Source: Henricia sp. BOLD:AAB3569
Lineage: Eukaryota; Echinodermata; Asteroidea; Spinulosida; Echinasteridae
Assembly (NCBI GenBank): GCA_037783545.1
Contig: JBBELK010000298.1
Coordinates: 5,146,001 to 5,210,000 of the forward strand
Direction: 5' to 3'
DNA: 64,000 nucleotides
Positions 1 through 12,400 of this stretch are shown one piece after another. The notes under the pieces are model-generated. The model was given only the letters and a program-made list of their open reading frames with translations, did no database searches and was not told the DNA's origin. Made by a program: the position numbers and the translations under genes. Numbering within the stretch: the first letter of the stretch is position 1; the number at the start of each line of letters is the position of its first letter.

Positions 1-24
1 AAGTACATGTATCAAGGTCTATAA

Positions 25-207
25 GTATGTTGTGTTTTTGGAATTTTTTTATTTTAAATTACTGCTTTTACCTATTCCTGTGAAAGGTGTGTCTGTCATG
101 CAGATACAATTGTCTAATCATATACAAAATCATTCAAGCGGAATAATACCCTCAATAAAATATCTGCGTACACCCCACGATATCCCTAACTTATTGTAAG
201 TAGTGTA
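25..207 (+). repeat. Interspersed repeat, copy 1
   Basis: This stretch is similar to 7251-7440 in the same orientation (shared GTATGTTGTGTTTTTGGA, TGTCTGTCATGCAGATACAA, AAAATATCTGC). It lies in the SMYD4 intron upstream of the first visible exon. No terminal inverted repeat was seen. Confidence 0.65.
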
Positions 208-324
208 GGTATAAAAAGACATGCTTGTAACAAAATCCTGAATGAACTGATAGTAATAACTAGAATCATTGCTTCAATTTGCTTCATGTTCTCATTTCAA
301 CTTGAATGTGTGTCTTGCTTGCAG

Positions 325-448
325 TTGGCTGTGCAAGATTGTGACAGAGCGGTATGTTGTGGCTATCCCTGTACATTAATGTACAAGGTACTCCAACGCA
401 AGGGACAGTGTCTCCATAAACTGGGCCAACAAGCTCAGGCTGCACAAG
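325..448 (+). CDS. SMYD4: SMYD4 exon a (TPR-like)
   Basis: Acceptor TTGCTTGCAG, donor CAAG|GTTAGA; phase 0 in, phase 1 out. It encodes a TPR-like helix pair containing GYPCTLMYKVLQRKGQCLHK, similar to the N-terminal TPR of vertebrate SMYD4. Upstream exons lie outside the window. Confidence 0.9.
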
Positions 449-3400
449 GTTAGAGAAGATATTTTTTTTTTGTCACAACTGTAATTTAAAAATCATTGTT
501 TGCCCTCAATGTTTTTTCTAACTGGCTAGTAACAGGGCTATAAAGTCTTCACTGGCTTGTCGGCATTTCGAGTGGCCATGTTCAAATTTCTAGCAGATCC
601 ACCTGTTAAATTTTCTTCACTATTTTCTCGAAAATGAGGCACTGTGATAATACTCCACCTAATGCAGATCTTATTAACAGGGTAATAAAACATTGTGTGA
701 GTTACGGCATGGGTCTGTTTTATTTGAACTGGCCAGCCGGACCATTTGGGAAGGGCTTTTAAACTGGCCCGAGGTGATTTAAACTGTCATTTGATCAACA
801 GACTATTGCTAATGCGAACACTCTGTAAGGGGGACACTGTCTCTCGTTTTCATTGAATTCTTGTACAGTAATCCAAGAAACTATAAACAAATGCAACCAA
901 AGTGTGATTGACTTCTTTGGTGTGAAGAACTTTTTTTCCCAACACCAATAGGGCCATTCCAAAAAAGGGTATTACCGTAATTTTCGGAATATAAGCCGCC
1001 CGGGGTATAAGCCGCGACGCCCGAAAATTCCAGAAACAAGATTTACCGTCGGCGTATAAGCCGCCCGGCTTATTAGCCGCACCATTTTGTCGGCCACAGA
1101 TCGATCACAAAGAACTGCCGCCGTAAGTGCCTCACCGCGGGCCACGTGCGCGCGACCACGCACTGTAGTCACACTCTCTGTCGGCACGGCATGTCGCCTC
1201 AAAGAGAGCTTTGTGGTCCAGGTTGTTTTGATGACAGCACACTCAAGAGAAAACGTTATTGAATCAAGAAGTGGCTTTATCGGAAAAGGCGTTACATGTT
1301 TATAATAAGTTATAGCAAGGTGCAATATTGCACTCAAAGTAGGCTAATTTTGTTTCAGTTTGTTTTGTAAATAGATAAAGTACATGTAACTTGACATATT
1401 TTAAAAATGCCTTGGAATGTGCATAATAAGAAATCTCCAAAAAATAAAGGAGAGTAGAAGACATCGATGACGTACGAAGGCCGCAAGCCATCAAGATGTT
1501 CGCTGGATTCTCCGACGGCGGCCGCACTGTGCACCAGGCCGCGGTAGGCCATGCACAAACACGGTAAGTGAAAGCAGGGCTTTGTTCCAAATACACGCAC
1601 ATTGTTAAACGTTTGCAACGTTCGCCAACAACATAGTATACCCAGCTTGTACGCATGTGCACAATATCAAAGAGCACTGTAACCAGAGGCGAACGTTGCC
1701 AACGTTCGCATTCAGTGGAACGCAGCCCACGTGTACAAATTGTACACTGCTTTCGCCCGGGCCCGACGCATTATGCTAGGCATGTACGATAATAGCCGGC
1801 CGAGTCTCTCCATTACGCGCACCGCGATTGGCTATTTTCATTGCACATGGTGACTTTGATCTCACCGGCCAAAATAAAATATGCCAAACGTTTTATGTTT
1901 GATTGCTTCCGTATTGTCTGCCACTACATTGCATTTGTCGTGCGTTTGGGTCCATCACGATTAAACTAAAAACGCAAAGGACAGTGACAAAGAATTAGAC
2001 ATTGTACTGGACCAGATGGACAGGGGTTTAGACCGAAGCTGCAACATCAATAACTGGACGGTTCATGGGTCTCAATTTTTGCAAAAAGAGTAATAAGAAA
2101 ACCAGCTTCACAGTGGTTCTTGCCTGCACGGCCAGCGGCAAGAAACTAAAGCCGATGGTCATCAATGGGCATCTAATTGAGCGGAGTATACATGTACCAA
2201 GGCTGTGCAAACGCTATGCCTTCTTTTTTTCCGATTTCAATAGATCATTCTATGTTGATTCACTATACATCATTCAAAATTACTTGAAAAAGGAGATTGC
2301 AACTTCATGACATAAAGGAGTTTCATGGGGATTGGGTGATATTAATATTTGTAATTCAGCGGAAAAAGAATGCTACATAGATCTATCGTCTTTTGCTTGG
2401 TACCGGGTATTCCCGATGATTTATCGCATTTGCGTCCGCCCCATATTTTTGTTCATTCACCCCCCATTGTATCAACGGCGGTGAATGAACTATGGCGGCG
2501 TCGTGTTCCGAATTTACCTTTTACCTTGCCACGTGCATGCACCGCGCGCGAGATACCGAAAAGGCTTATTAAAATAGGGGACCGTTTGCCTGCCTTTGCC
2601 TGCGGACGTATGTACACGTATGCCGCTTGGGTGAAATGGCTTTTGGGCGAAAGGGCTCAAGTTGGGCAAAGTGACTGTACGTACATTGTTGGAAAAACAT
2701 CGTTAATTAAAATTACTTGTAATGATTTTCCATCTAAAACACACATTTCCACAGACAATGACAAACACAGAACTCTTTGGATTTTAAAACAACGCCGACT
2801 AAAAGTAAAGAATTGAAGAAAACACGGAAGGAACAGACGCACCAAACGATTTGTTCGGTGTTGGACGAATACTCACGACCGATGGCATGGTCCGATGGCG
2901 AACTGGTTGCCTGCGCTTGTGCAGTGTCACATCGATGTATGGGTCACCAACGAAGATCGGTACACTCTGCACCTGGGAAAATTGCACACCTTTTCGTGCG
3001 CGTGCGACGGCCTTCAACATCGTTTTTTGACAATAAAAAATTCCCATAAAAGATTGATAGAATTATTTCAGGAACCACATTACATAATGTACATGAGCAT
3101 ATCATGATTTTTATCTTTAGAGCTCGGCGTATAAGCCGCCGGGATTTTTTTTTTGGCAAAATCAACGTATAAGCCGCGGCTTATATTCCGAAAATTACGG
3201 TACATGTATATGTAAATGTTCTGTTTTATTTTCTGTTATAGTTTTTGAGCAGGCTTTGCAGTCATTGGAGAGAGCAGCTAATCTGACTTCAGAGAAGAAA
3301 GGTCAGTACCTGTCCATGGAGTCTTGGATTCTCATGAAATAACCATACCTCTACTGTACACCACACCTTTTGAGAAGTGTCAATGTTATACATGTAAAGC

Positions 3401-6400
3401 AATTTTAAGTGAGTCTTTCAAATATAGTAAAAGGAGCATTTTGGCAACACAGACCATATTTTCCTAGAAAATACCTTTGTCTGGTCTCAAAATAAAATAA
3501 ATAAATTTCAGTTGTTCTGTAGAGATAACTTAGGCCCCAAAAAGGTTACAAATTGTGTGACAACATGCCTTTCTAAAAACCCTGTGTACACATTTCCAAT
3601 ATACGCTCGTAACCGGGACGTCTTAAAATGTAACACAAGTGTCCGTCCCGGATACGAGCGTATATTGGAAATTTGTCACACTATTTGTAACCCCTTTTGG
3701 ACCTAAGTTATCTCTTCAGAACAACTGAAACTTATTTCTTTTATTTTGAGACCAGATAAAGGTATTTCCTTGAAAATATAGTCTGTGTTGCCAAAATGCC
3801 CTCTTTACTGTGGAAAGACCCATGTACGGTCATAATTATTTTTTTATTCAGTTAATAGACATCAAAGTGACAACATAGGAATCTAGGCCAAAGGTAGTTT
3901 TACTGTACTCATTTCAGTAATCGTTTGATTTACTGTACTAATTTCAGTAATTATGTTTGATTTATTATTTCTGCAGATTCCTTGAGGTTAGGCTTAGAAA
4001 AGCTTCACCAGAGCTGCTTGAACTCAAGGTAAAAAGTAATCAAATGGAATTGATTTCATCACAAATAAATAATGGCAAACTGGCTGTATATTTATTTATA
4101 TTATATGAGTAAACAGTATTTCTAAGTGGTTTGGTTCATTGACTTGCAAACGTCAGGTGGAAATAGCTTGAGGTTTTCCTGCTTGACTATGTGTTCCTCT
4201 CAGCATCACATTTCTAATAAAGTGCTGTTTTTTTGCAAATCCTAGTAATTTTGCCTTCATTTTACACTAGATTTATAACCTTCATTCATAAATACCTTAG
4301 ACAGTTTACGCATCCCCATTCGCTGAGAACACATCACGTGGCCGGTTTTAAACGAATGATAATAACCAGTGATTAAAACTAGCTGGCTCGCGTTCTGCCT
4401 GCGCCCTAGTAAGCGTATGGAACACGCACACGCAAACAGAAAATGCACGCTCCCGACAGCAAAATGTATACTGTGACATCTACCCGGTCATGTGCGTGCG
4501 CGTACACAACACCCCGCATTACGAGTAATGCGCGCGATTGAACAAACAACTTGCTGCACACACAGCTAGCAGTTTGAATGTACAAACAAGAAGATGAAGG
4601 GAAAAAATGAATGCAACGACAAGCTAATTTTAGTGAGTTTTACTGATTTACGAAAAAAAGGTATTTATGAATGGGATTAAAAGTGGGTTTGGCCGGTCTT
4701 AAAAAATCCATTTAAAGCCGGATAGGGGCCTGGACGCTGATAATGGCACGCGCCTTCGGCTTGGGCCATTATCAGTGTCCAGGCCCCCTATCCAGTTTTA
4801 AACATATGTTTAAGACCGGTCAAACCCACTTTTAATCCCTAAATTAATTGCCCCAAACATCACATTTTTTTCCTTGTTGCTTGACCAAATTTTGTGTCAT
4901 GTATTTAAGGAAATTTTAATTTAATTGTTTTGTGCTTTGTTTCAGTATGGATGATGTGCCAAATGCCTCAAGCCAAACCTATATTCCAGAGAGGCTTGCT
5001 AGACCGTCCGTAAGACTCACTAGTGCCTCCTGTTCTGTGGGCCTACGGCAGAGCACAGACAAAGGCAGATACCTTGTGGTGAGACTTGACTTCGCTCAAA
5101 TTAGGGTGATGTTTTTAATGGCCCTTTTGATTTGTTAGAATATAGGTTGTACTAAAACTGAGTGCCTGAATTTTTGTAACAATCTGCAAAGAAAACAAGG
5201 CTGGAAGTGCTTTTGTCATCAAGAGGCCTATGTGGCATTTGTACAACCAGAATTTAACTTTCCATGCATACTTCAAGTTGCACTGTCCGATTTTAGGCCA
5301 ATTTGTGCGTCAACATTTTTTTTTAAAGCTATTTTTCTAGAATAGAAAAAGTTATCAGCTTTCATTTGGTACCAAGAACGTAAAAATCCGTCAAGGATTA
5401 ATGCCAGTCGATTAAAAACAAGAAATAATAAAAGACAGGCCCTGTCTTTTATTCGACAGGATTATGATGTAAATGTACATGTGTGCGTACGTGTGTACAT
5501 TGTACACATACTATGTACATTGTACACATGTATATGAGCATACGCGCAAGAAAAAGGCTTGTATCTCCAATTCCCGACGTTGGAAAGCTTTCTAAATTCA
5601 TTCACTTGTGTAAATTAATTTTTCCTTTTACCCAAACACGGACAGTGCAACTTTAATCTGTTGCCTCTGACACAACGACACTGCATCTTTAAGTTTTCTA
5701 GGGCATATGCAGTCCCGGCTTCTGTTCAAATACTCGTGGGCTAATCACACACATATCACCTTATCCTCGCAGCTACCCATTTAATTCTGGGTGGAAAAAG
5801 GCAATTTATGGTAAAGTGCCTTGCCCGAGGGCACACACCATAGGAGAGCCAGGACTTAAATTCAAACCTTTAGAGGTAACCAAGGTTTTGTTTGGGCACT
5901 AATTACCAGGGCACTTCAATGAATAAACCAAATTGCACTCGCTGTCAGGATTTTGTAAAGCCCGCTGCACACCTTTGCGATTTACCGGATAATCAGATCA
6001 TCGGACAACATACCGGAAGGGTGGGCACTGAAACAATTCGGGCCGGTCTGACCATACGTTATAGACCAGAGCAATTCGTAATGGATCCGATGGTCCGGTG
6101 TCCGATGGGCGGGTAAATCGCAAAGGTGTGCGGCGGGCTTTAGCCCTTTACATCTGTTTTTCTTTGCATATAGGCTGATATGCCATTGCACGCCGGTGAG
6201 CTAATCATCAGAGAGACTCCCTATGCCGTGGTCTTGTTGCCAGAGTACCACTTAACCCACTGCCATTACTGCTGCCAAACAACCTTCAATCCAATACCGT
6301 ATGTAATATTACAGCATGTTTCCATCGGCTCTTTGGATTATTCTCACATTATTAAAGGTGCACACCAGCCTACTGTTTCATAATTTAGTGATGCAGCATC

Positions 6401-9400
6401 CTTGACAATAATTTTTCGATGGTCGTTGTAAAAAAAGATCATAAAAATGTCCCGTAATTAACAACAAAAGCTTAAAATTAATAAAAACGGTCAATAGTCG
6501 AGTTATACAATTTACCAGCTGTCACTATCGCGCGAGACTCCCGACTTTGTCGGAAACGATTCGCTCTTCACTTGGCAGCTACATGTATTTGCCTTGGATA
6601 TCTCTCATTTTCTGCTGAAGATTTCACTGGACAGCCTGGACGACCGAATGGGTTTTTCCATTTTCTGTAGAGGAGCTGACTTCACGAACGTACAATTGTA
6701 CTGGTTCCACGGCAACGTACCGTTCCCAATGTGTGTGTGCCGTGGGGCTAAATGTCACATTGTCTGGTAGACTGTCCACGGTGGAACTAGCTTCGGTTCC
6801 TCTGACTTTGTCAAAATTGGAAAATAAAAATTAATTGGAATTTAAACAATGCTAGATGCCGCAATAGGGCGACATTTCGGGAAGACTCTCACCGGAGACC
6901 ACCAAAATTTCGGCAAGAGTCACTCAAAATGACACCTTATTTTTTTACCCGAAGCTTCCGGAGATGCTTCCAGACCGAAGAGAAACGGCTCCAGTCCCGA
7001 TAAAAATGGTTCTCGACCTAAACAAAATGGTTTTTGACCTAACAAAATTATTTTTAAACTAAAAAATATTAGGGCGACACCAAAATGTCGCCCTATTGAG
7101 CAGGTCGCCCTAATATAGCTTTTTTACACACGATTTGTCGCCCTATTCTAGCATTGATAGTAATTTATTTTGGAAAGAATTCCACATTCAGCAACACTGT
7201 GCCTTGAAATGTTTCCGTCCTACACTACTCGCAATAAGTTAAGGATATCGGTATGTTGTGTTTTTGGATTGTTTTCTTTCTTTTTCAAATGAATGTTTTC
7301 ACCTATTCCTGTGACAAGGTGTGTCTGTCATGCAGATACAAATGTCTAATCATACACAAAATCAACCAAGCAGAATGCATACCCTTGGTAAAATATCTGC
7401 ATACACCCCACAATATCCCTATCTTATTGTGAGAAGTGTAATTTTGTGTTTTTAATCATCTATAGCCCTTTTCACACGAGGCCAAAAAACTCGCAAGGCT
7501 TGAGATATTTTCTCATGCTTGAGAAAATTTTACAAAAGTGCCATCGTGTGAAAGGACACCATGCTTGACAGTCTCAAGCATTCCTTGAGAAATTTTCTCA
7601 ATGCTTGAGATATTTTGTCGGAGGTCCGGACCTACGACAAAATATTCCGCTAGCGGAAGATTTCTCAAGGTATGCTTGAGAACGATCGTGTGAAGGGAAA
7701 TGTACAACGTCCTTTGCGACAGCTAACGCAATGCGCATGCGTGGGGACTTCAACACACGACCTTTGTGATAGCGTGCCCTAGCCACGTGTGTGCACTCTG
7801 CACTGCAGACAGATCCGGCCAATGATCGAAACTCCGATCTTCCCCGCGCGAATTGTATAGCGATGGCCAACTCCAACATGATTTTACTGCTATTTTGGCT
7901 CCACTCTGTATCTCGATCTTCTGGACAATTTCCCTCCAAACATATGGCTATTATGTACCATTCCATCCATTTTAGACTGGACGGAGGTGGTCTCCATAGC
8001 TTCGACTTTTTCCGCTTTTTCGACGAATCCGTTTCTTCTTTCGCGCTACGCTTTTTCGTTGACATGTTGTTGTCGGCCATTTTGTCTGTGTTAACCGCTG
8101 GTACTATCAACATTTACGCGCATACTTTATTGGTCTGCTGGCGACCAGCGAAAAAAGCATACTCGTCTCAAGGAACGTTAGCGAAACGTTTTCCTGTGCC
8201 GTGTGAAAGTATGCGAAATCGCCCAACCGCATAATTGTAAAGTAAACAATCGCCGCTCGTAAAATTTCTCTCAAGCCATGCAAGTTTTTTTGATGTCGTG
8301 TGAAAAGGGCTTAACTAACACTTTCACATGGTTTGTGGGTCATAAGGTAAATCCTTGCGGGCTGGATGTTTGCCTTTTAACATGATGTGGGGATTGTGGG
8401 GTGTTATGGCCGAGTGGTCTAGTGCATCGAACTCAAGTTCCTGTGCCAGTACTAGAATGTGGGTTCGATTCCGGGCCGTGACGTGTTGTGGCACTTGTGC
8501 TCTTGAGCAAGGCACTTAATCACACTTGTTCCGTCCTTCGGAAGGGATGTAAAGCCATTGGTCCAGTGTTTGGTAATGCACTTTAAAGATCCCAGAGCAT
8601 TCTTCGTGAAGAGCAAGGGGAGGGATCCCCCGGTGTCTCTGTCCGTTTCTAATTCAACTTAGAAGTTGATAGTTATTTAAATATCTATGTTAATTGATCC
8701 CATTCCTGTAATTAACGATCCTTCCGCTGTTGGATGTGATGAATAAATAAATAAATAAATAAAAAATAAATGATGCAGTAGACACTATATACTCGGTACT
8801 TTTTCTGAGACACGCACTAAAAATTTAAAGCATGCCCACAGCTTGGGTGGGACTCAAATCCACGACTTCCTGCATACTAGAGCAAACATCTTAACCACTC
8901 AAACTCCAAACTTGCCAATGGTTTGAATATCCTTCAATGGGCAACTACAGTCATCTTGGTAGTTGGGTGGTCAGTACATATTACATACTATGCAGGAGGT
9001 CATACATTGAAGTCCCACATTTATAATATTTCTTTTATTAGAGATGAATTTAGAAACATGAGAAAATTGCGATGCCCCGACTGGGATTCGAACCCAGGTC
9101 CTTGGCATACATGGCCAACTGCTCTACCAACTGAGCTATCTGGGCTTCCCTTCGGAGCATCACAACAATCTCGTGCTTGCCACTCTTTTTCCAACAATGC
9201 AGTGGGGCATGATGGCCCATTTATTTTATTATACAGTTGCCCATCTTGCACTGAAGTCCAGTACTGCAGTGACCAGTGCTTGCAGTCAGCCCAGGAGGCT
9301 TATCACTGGCTGGAGTGTGGTCTTGGGGATTGCTTGAGTCACACCGTGAGTCATATTTATCTTCCCTTTTTTTTTTTTAACAAAACTGAAAATCAATCTT

Positions 9401-12400
9401 TTTTACGACTAGAAAGCTTCATGTTTTGTTACATGTTACATGTAATTGTTACATGTTACATATGTAATTGTTACATGTACATGTACTGAGTTGGCCACTT
9501 TATGTACACTTGAGCTTCGCTCGTACCCACCGCCCTTATACAGGGCATTGGGACGGGCTGATCTATTTGTGCTCTCATTAGCCAAAATTTATACGACACG
9601 TGACCATGAGGTCACCTCTTTTCCTTGTAAACGGACGTAAAAACTTTTTTTTTCAGCAGGTTTCGCACACGGTACACTTATTTCATTCGTAAATGGGTCT
9701 TTCCACGCTAATGGGCCTATTTGAAAAATAAGTTAATAATTCATTTCAGATGTCTTCAGTTTATCTCAAACTTAAAGAAATTCCCTTGTACTGTTCCCAG
9801 GAAATAACTTTTGCCCAAAAAGTTAAGAAAATGCTGCCACAACATACATTTCTGAAAAGCTTGTGTACAAATTTCCCCTTTTACGTATGTAACTAGACAG
9901 ACAAAATTGTGACAAACTAATTTATTTGGTTCAAAGCAGTGCTTCTACATCCAAATTGGGGATTAGAGAAAAATTGTAAAGGCCTTATCAGTATTCAAAC
10001 CCGAGACCTCTGACTCACCGGGCAGATGTGCTACCAACTGAGCTTCAAGGCACATTAAAGATTGCAGATTTCCTGTCTTCTTCCCATGGATAGAATTGTG
10101 GGGAGGTATTTTATATCATCATTAGGTTAGAACAAAATCCATTTTCTCGAAAAATCTCATTTAAAGAGTTCCTGTTTTACTTTGTCTTTGCAGGTGGACA
10201 CTTTAGCCTGGCTTAGCTTACGAATGCTGCTTCGAGGATATTCAGAATGTATTTCTGTTGCACAAGATAAGGCATCTGTGAATAAAATGAAGGACCTCAT
10301 CACATCATGTTCTCGAACCTCCGAAGTAATTGATGCTAATAAACAAGCCAATCTTCATGAGCTTGATGCTAAAAGTGGAGAGATGGTGCCACTTCGTGAG
10401 TGTTTCAGAGAGGATCGTGAAACAAACCACCAAACCTCTCAAAATAATTCTATCGGAGAGAAATTGGGTCTCTGTGAAGTCGGACCTCAAACAATAGAAG
10501 CAGTAAGACTTTTTAACTGTTCCGGAGAGTGCAGTCAGACAAATCTTCCAAATTCACAGGGCTGCTCTGTCGGAAAGAAATCAACTCTTTGTGAAGTTAA
10601 AGCTCAGAGTTTAGAAGCAGCGAATGCTTGTGACTGTTGCGGAAAGTGCCTTCAAGTACACCATCCAAGTTCACAGGGTGATTCTACGACAGAGAATGCA
10701 ACTCAAATTTATTCTGATCCAAAAATTACAAATTCTTCACTGTGTACTCGTTGCAAAGACCATATTGATACCGATTCTCAAACTGCTCAAGGACTTGTCA
10801 TGAAAGAGCATCCGACATGCGAGTCTGAAAGCCAAATAACAGAAACATCCTACTCTCATGGCTGTGGACAAGATGGCATCTACCGAAGCGACTACCGAGC
10901 CGTATATAACCTGATGCCTCACACAGAGCATCATGCAACCCAGGAACTGTTCAACATGACTGTGGTATGTAGACGTACAACACAGGGCTTTTGCAGAATT
11001 ATCGGGACTTTGATTTGAATTCAACACTTGCACGGTCGCGTTCAAAACCAGGCTTTCCTGGCATACGTCATATGTTACAATGGATAGACGTCAACGTCAC
11101 AGCCACCGACATGGTAACGACGCGAGGGAGTCATTGTTCATGCAAGGAAAGCCTCGTTATTTTGCCAATATGCCAGTTCCGTGCAAGTGGTGAATTGAGG
11201 TTGTGCAGACCACTACACACGTGCGTTTTCTGTGTAGTTTTGGGAGTCAAATGAACCACGTAACAGTGCATTAAGCATGTTTTGCACCTTTTCAAATACA
11301 GACGCACAGCAAAACACTAATGAGATGCCTTAATTTTGACTCCCAAAATGGCAGTCTGCACACGTGTGCGGTGGTACGCACTAGCACAATACTTGACAAA
11401 TAAGAATGCTAATTTTTTGCAACTGCCAATATTTTGCAAATTTAATTAGCTACCACAGAGCAGTGAAATTTCACGCCAGTTTAGTGAAGTATTGTAAAAT
11501 TCATCTACTCCAATTGTCTAGGCTTGAGACCTTGTTAGGTCGCCATACATGTTCCTACAAAATTGTTCTCTGAAGCCCGTTCAGTGTTCTTCCCAGGTTG
11601 TTTGAAAATGTGTCGGGTTCTCGTCTGTTATCAATTCGTAATAGATTTCTTTGTTTTCCAGACTTCTTTTCTGCTTTCCAAATGCGTCCAACCAAGGCTG
11701 TCATGGCCGGCAGAGTGGGACGACTACACTGCTAAAACGTTTCACCTTCCAACGTCCAGTGAGAGTAGCAAAACCAACAAGGAATCATTGCAAAGCAGAG
11801 ATAAAACAGAAAGTACGTCGGGCTGCAGCAACAATTTGAATTTTGGCACTGACGGTTGCAAAGATGCTCCTAACCTCGGAAACAAATCGGACCCAAAACA
11901 CGGAGACGAAACAGAAGAAAAGATCGCAACTCTTTTACTGCGACACCTCCAACAACTGAAGTGCAACGCTCACGCCGTGACGGCCATTGAAACAGAAATC
12001 CCAACTCTTGCTGATTTGAGCTTGGATGAACCCTCAAAAACAACATCCGATATTGCAGAAAGGCCGTCAAGTTCAAAGCCCACGAATACGAGGGTACACG
12101 GTGGTGGTCGTAGAAATATAGCGACAGTAGTTGACACAACAAAACAGGTCCGCTTGGCGATTGCTGTGTACCCGACTGCCAGTTTGTTAAACCATGCTTG
12201 TGAACCCAATGTTATTGCAAGGCAAGTACATGCAGTCTCGTTATACGGTCATTTTCATTACAAAAATTGTTTCGATAAAAATCTGTATATTGTGGTCAAG
12301 GCCATCCCAAGTCTCCACAAGTGCATGGGTTTTAATACATGTATTAAAATTTAGAAAATTTTCATACCATTGAAGAAAATTTGTTCACATTTGGAAAATC

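Noticed and set aside
3512-3720. Possible CRISPR-like or regulatory inverted repeats
   Set aside because: The repeats are the two arms of one foldback MITE with a second copy at 24.2 kb, not a spaced array.
8923-9489. A 188-codon + frame through the MYND exon
   Set aside because: Only 9237-9345 is exon; the rest is intron read-through including a tRNA-like repeat.
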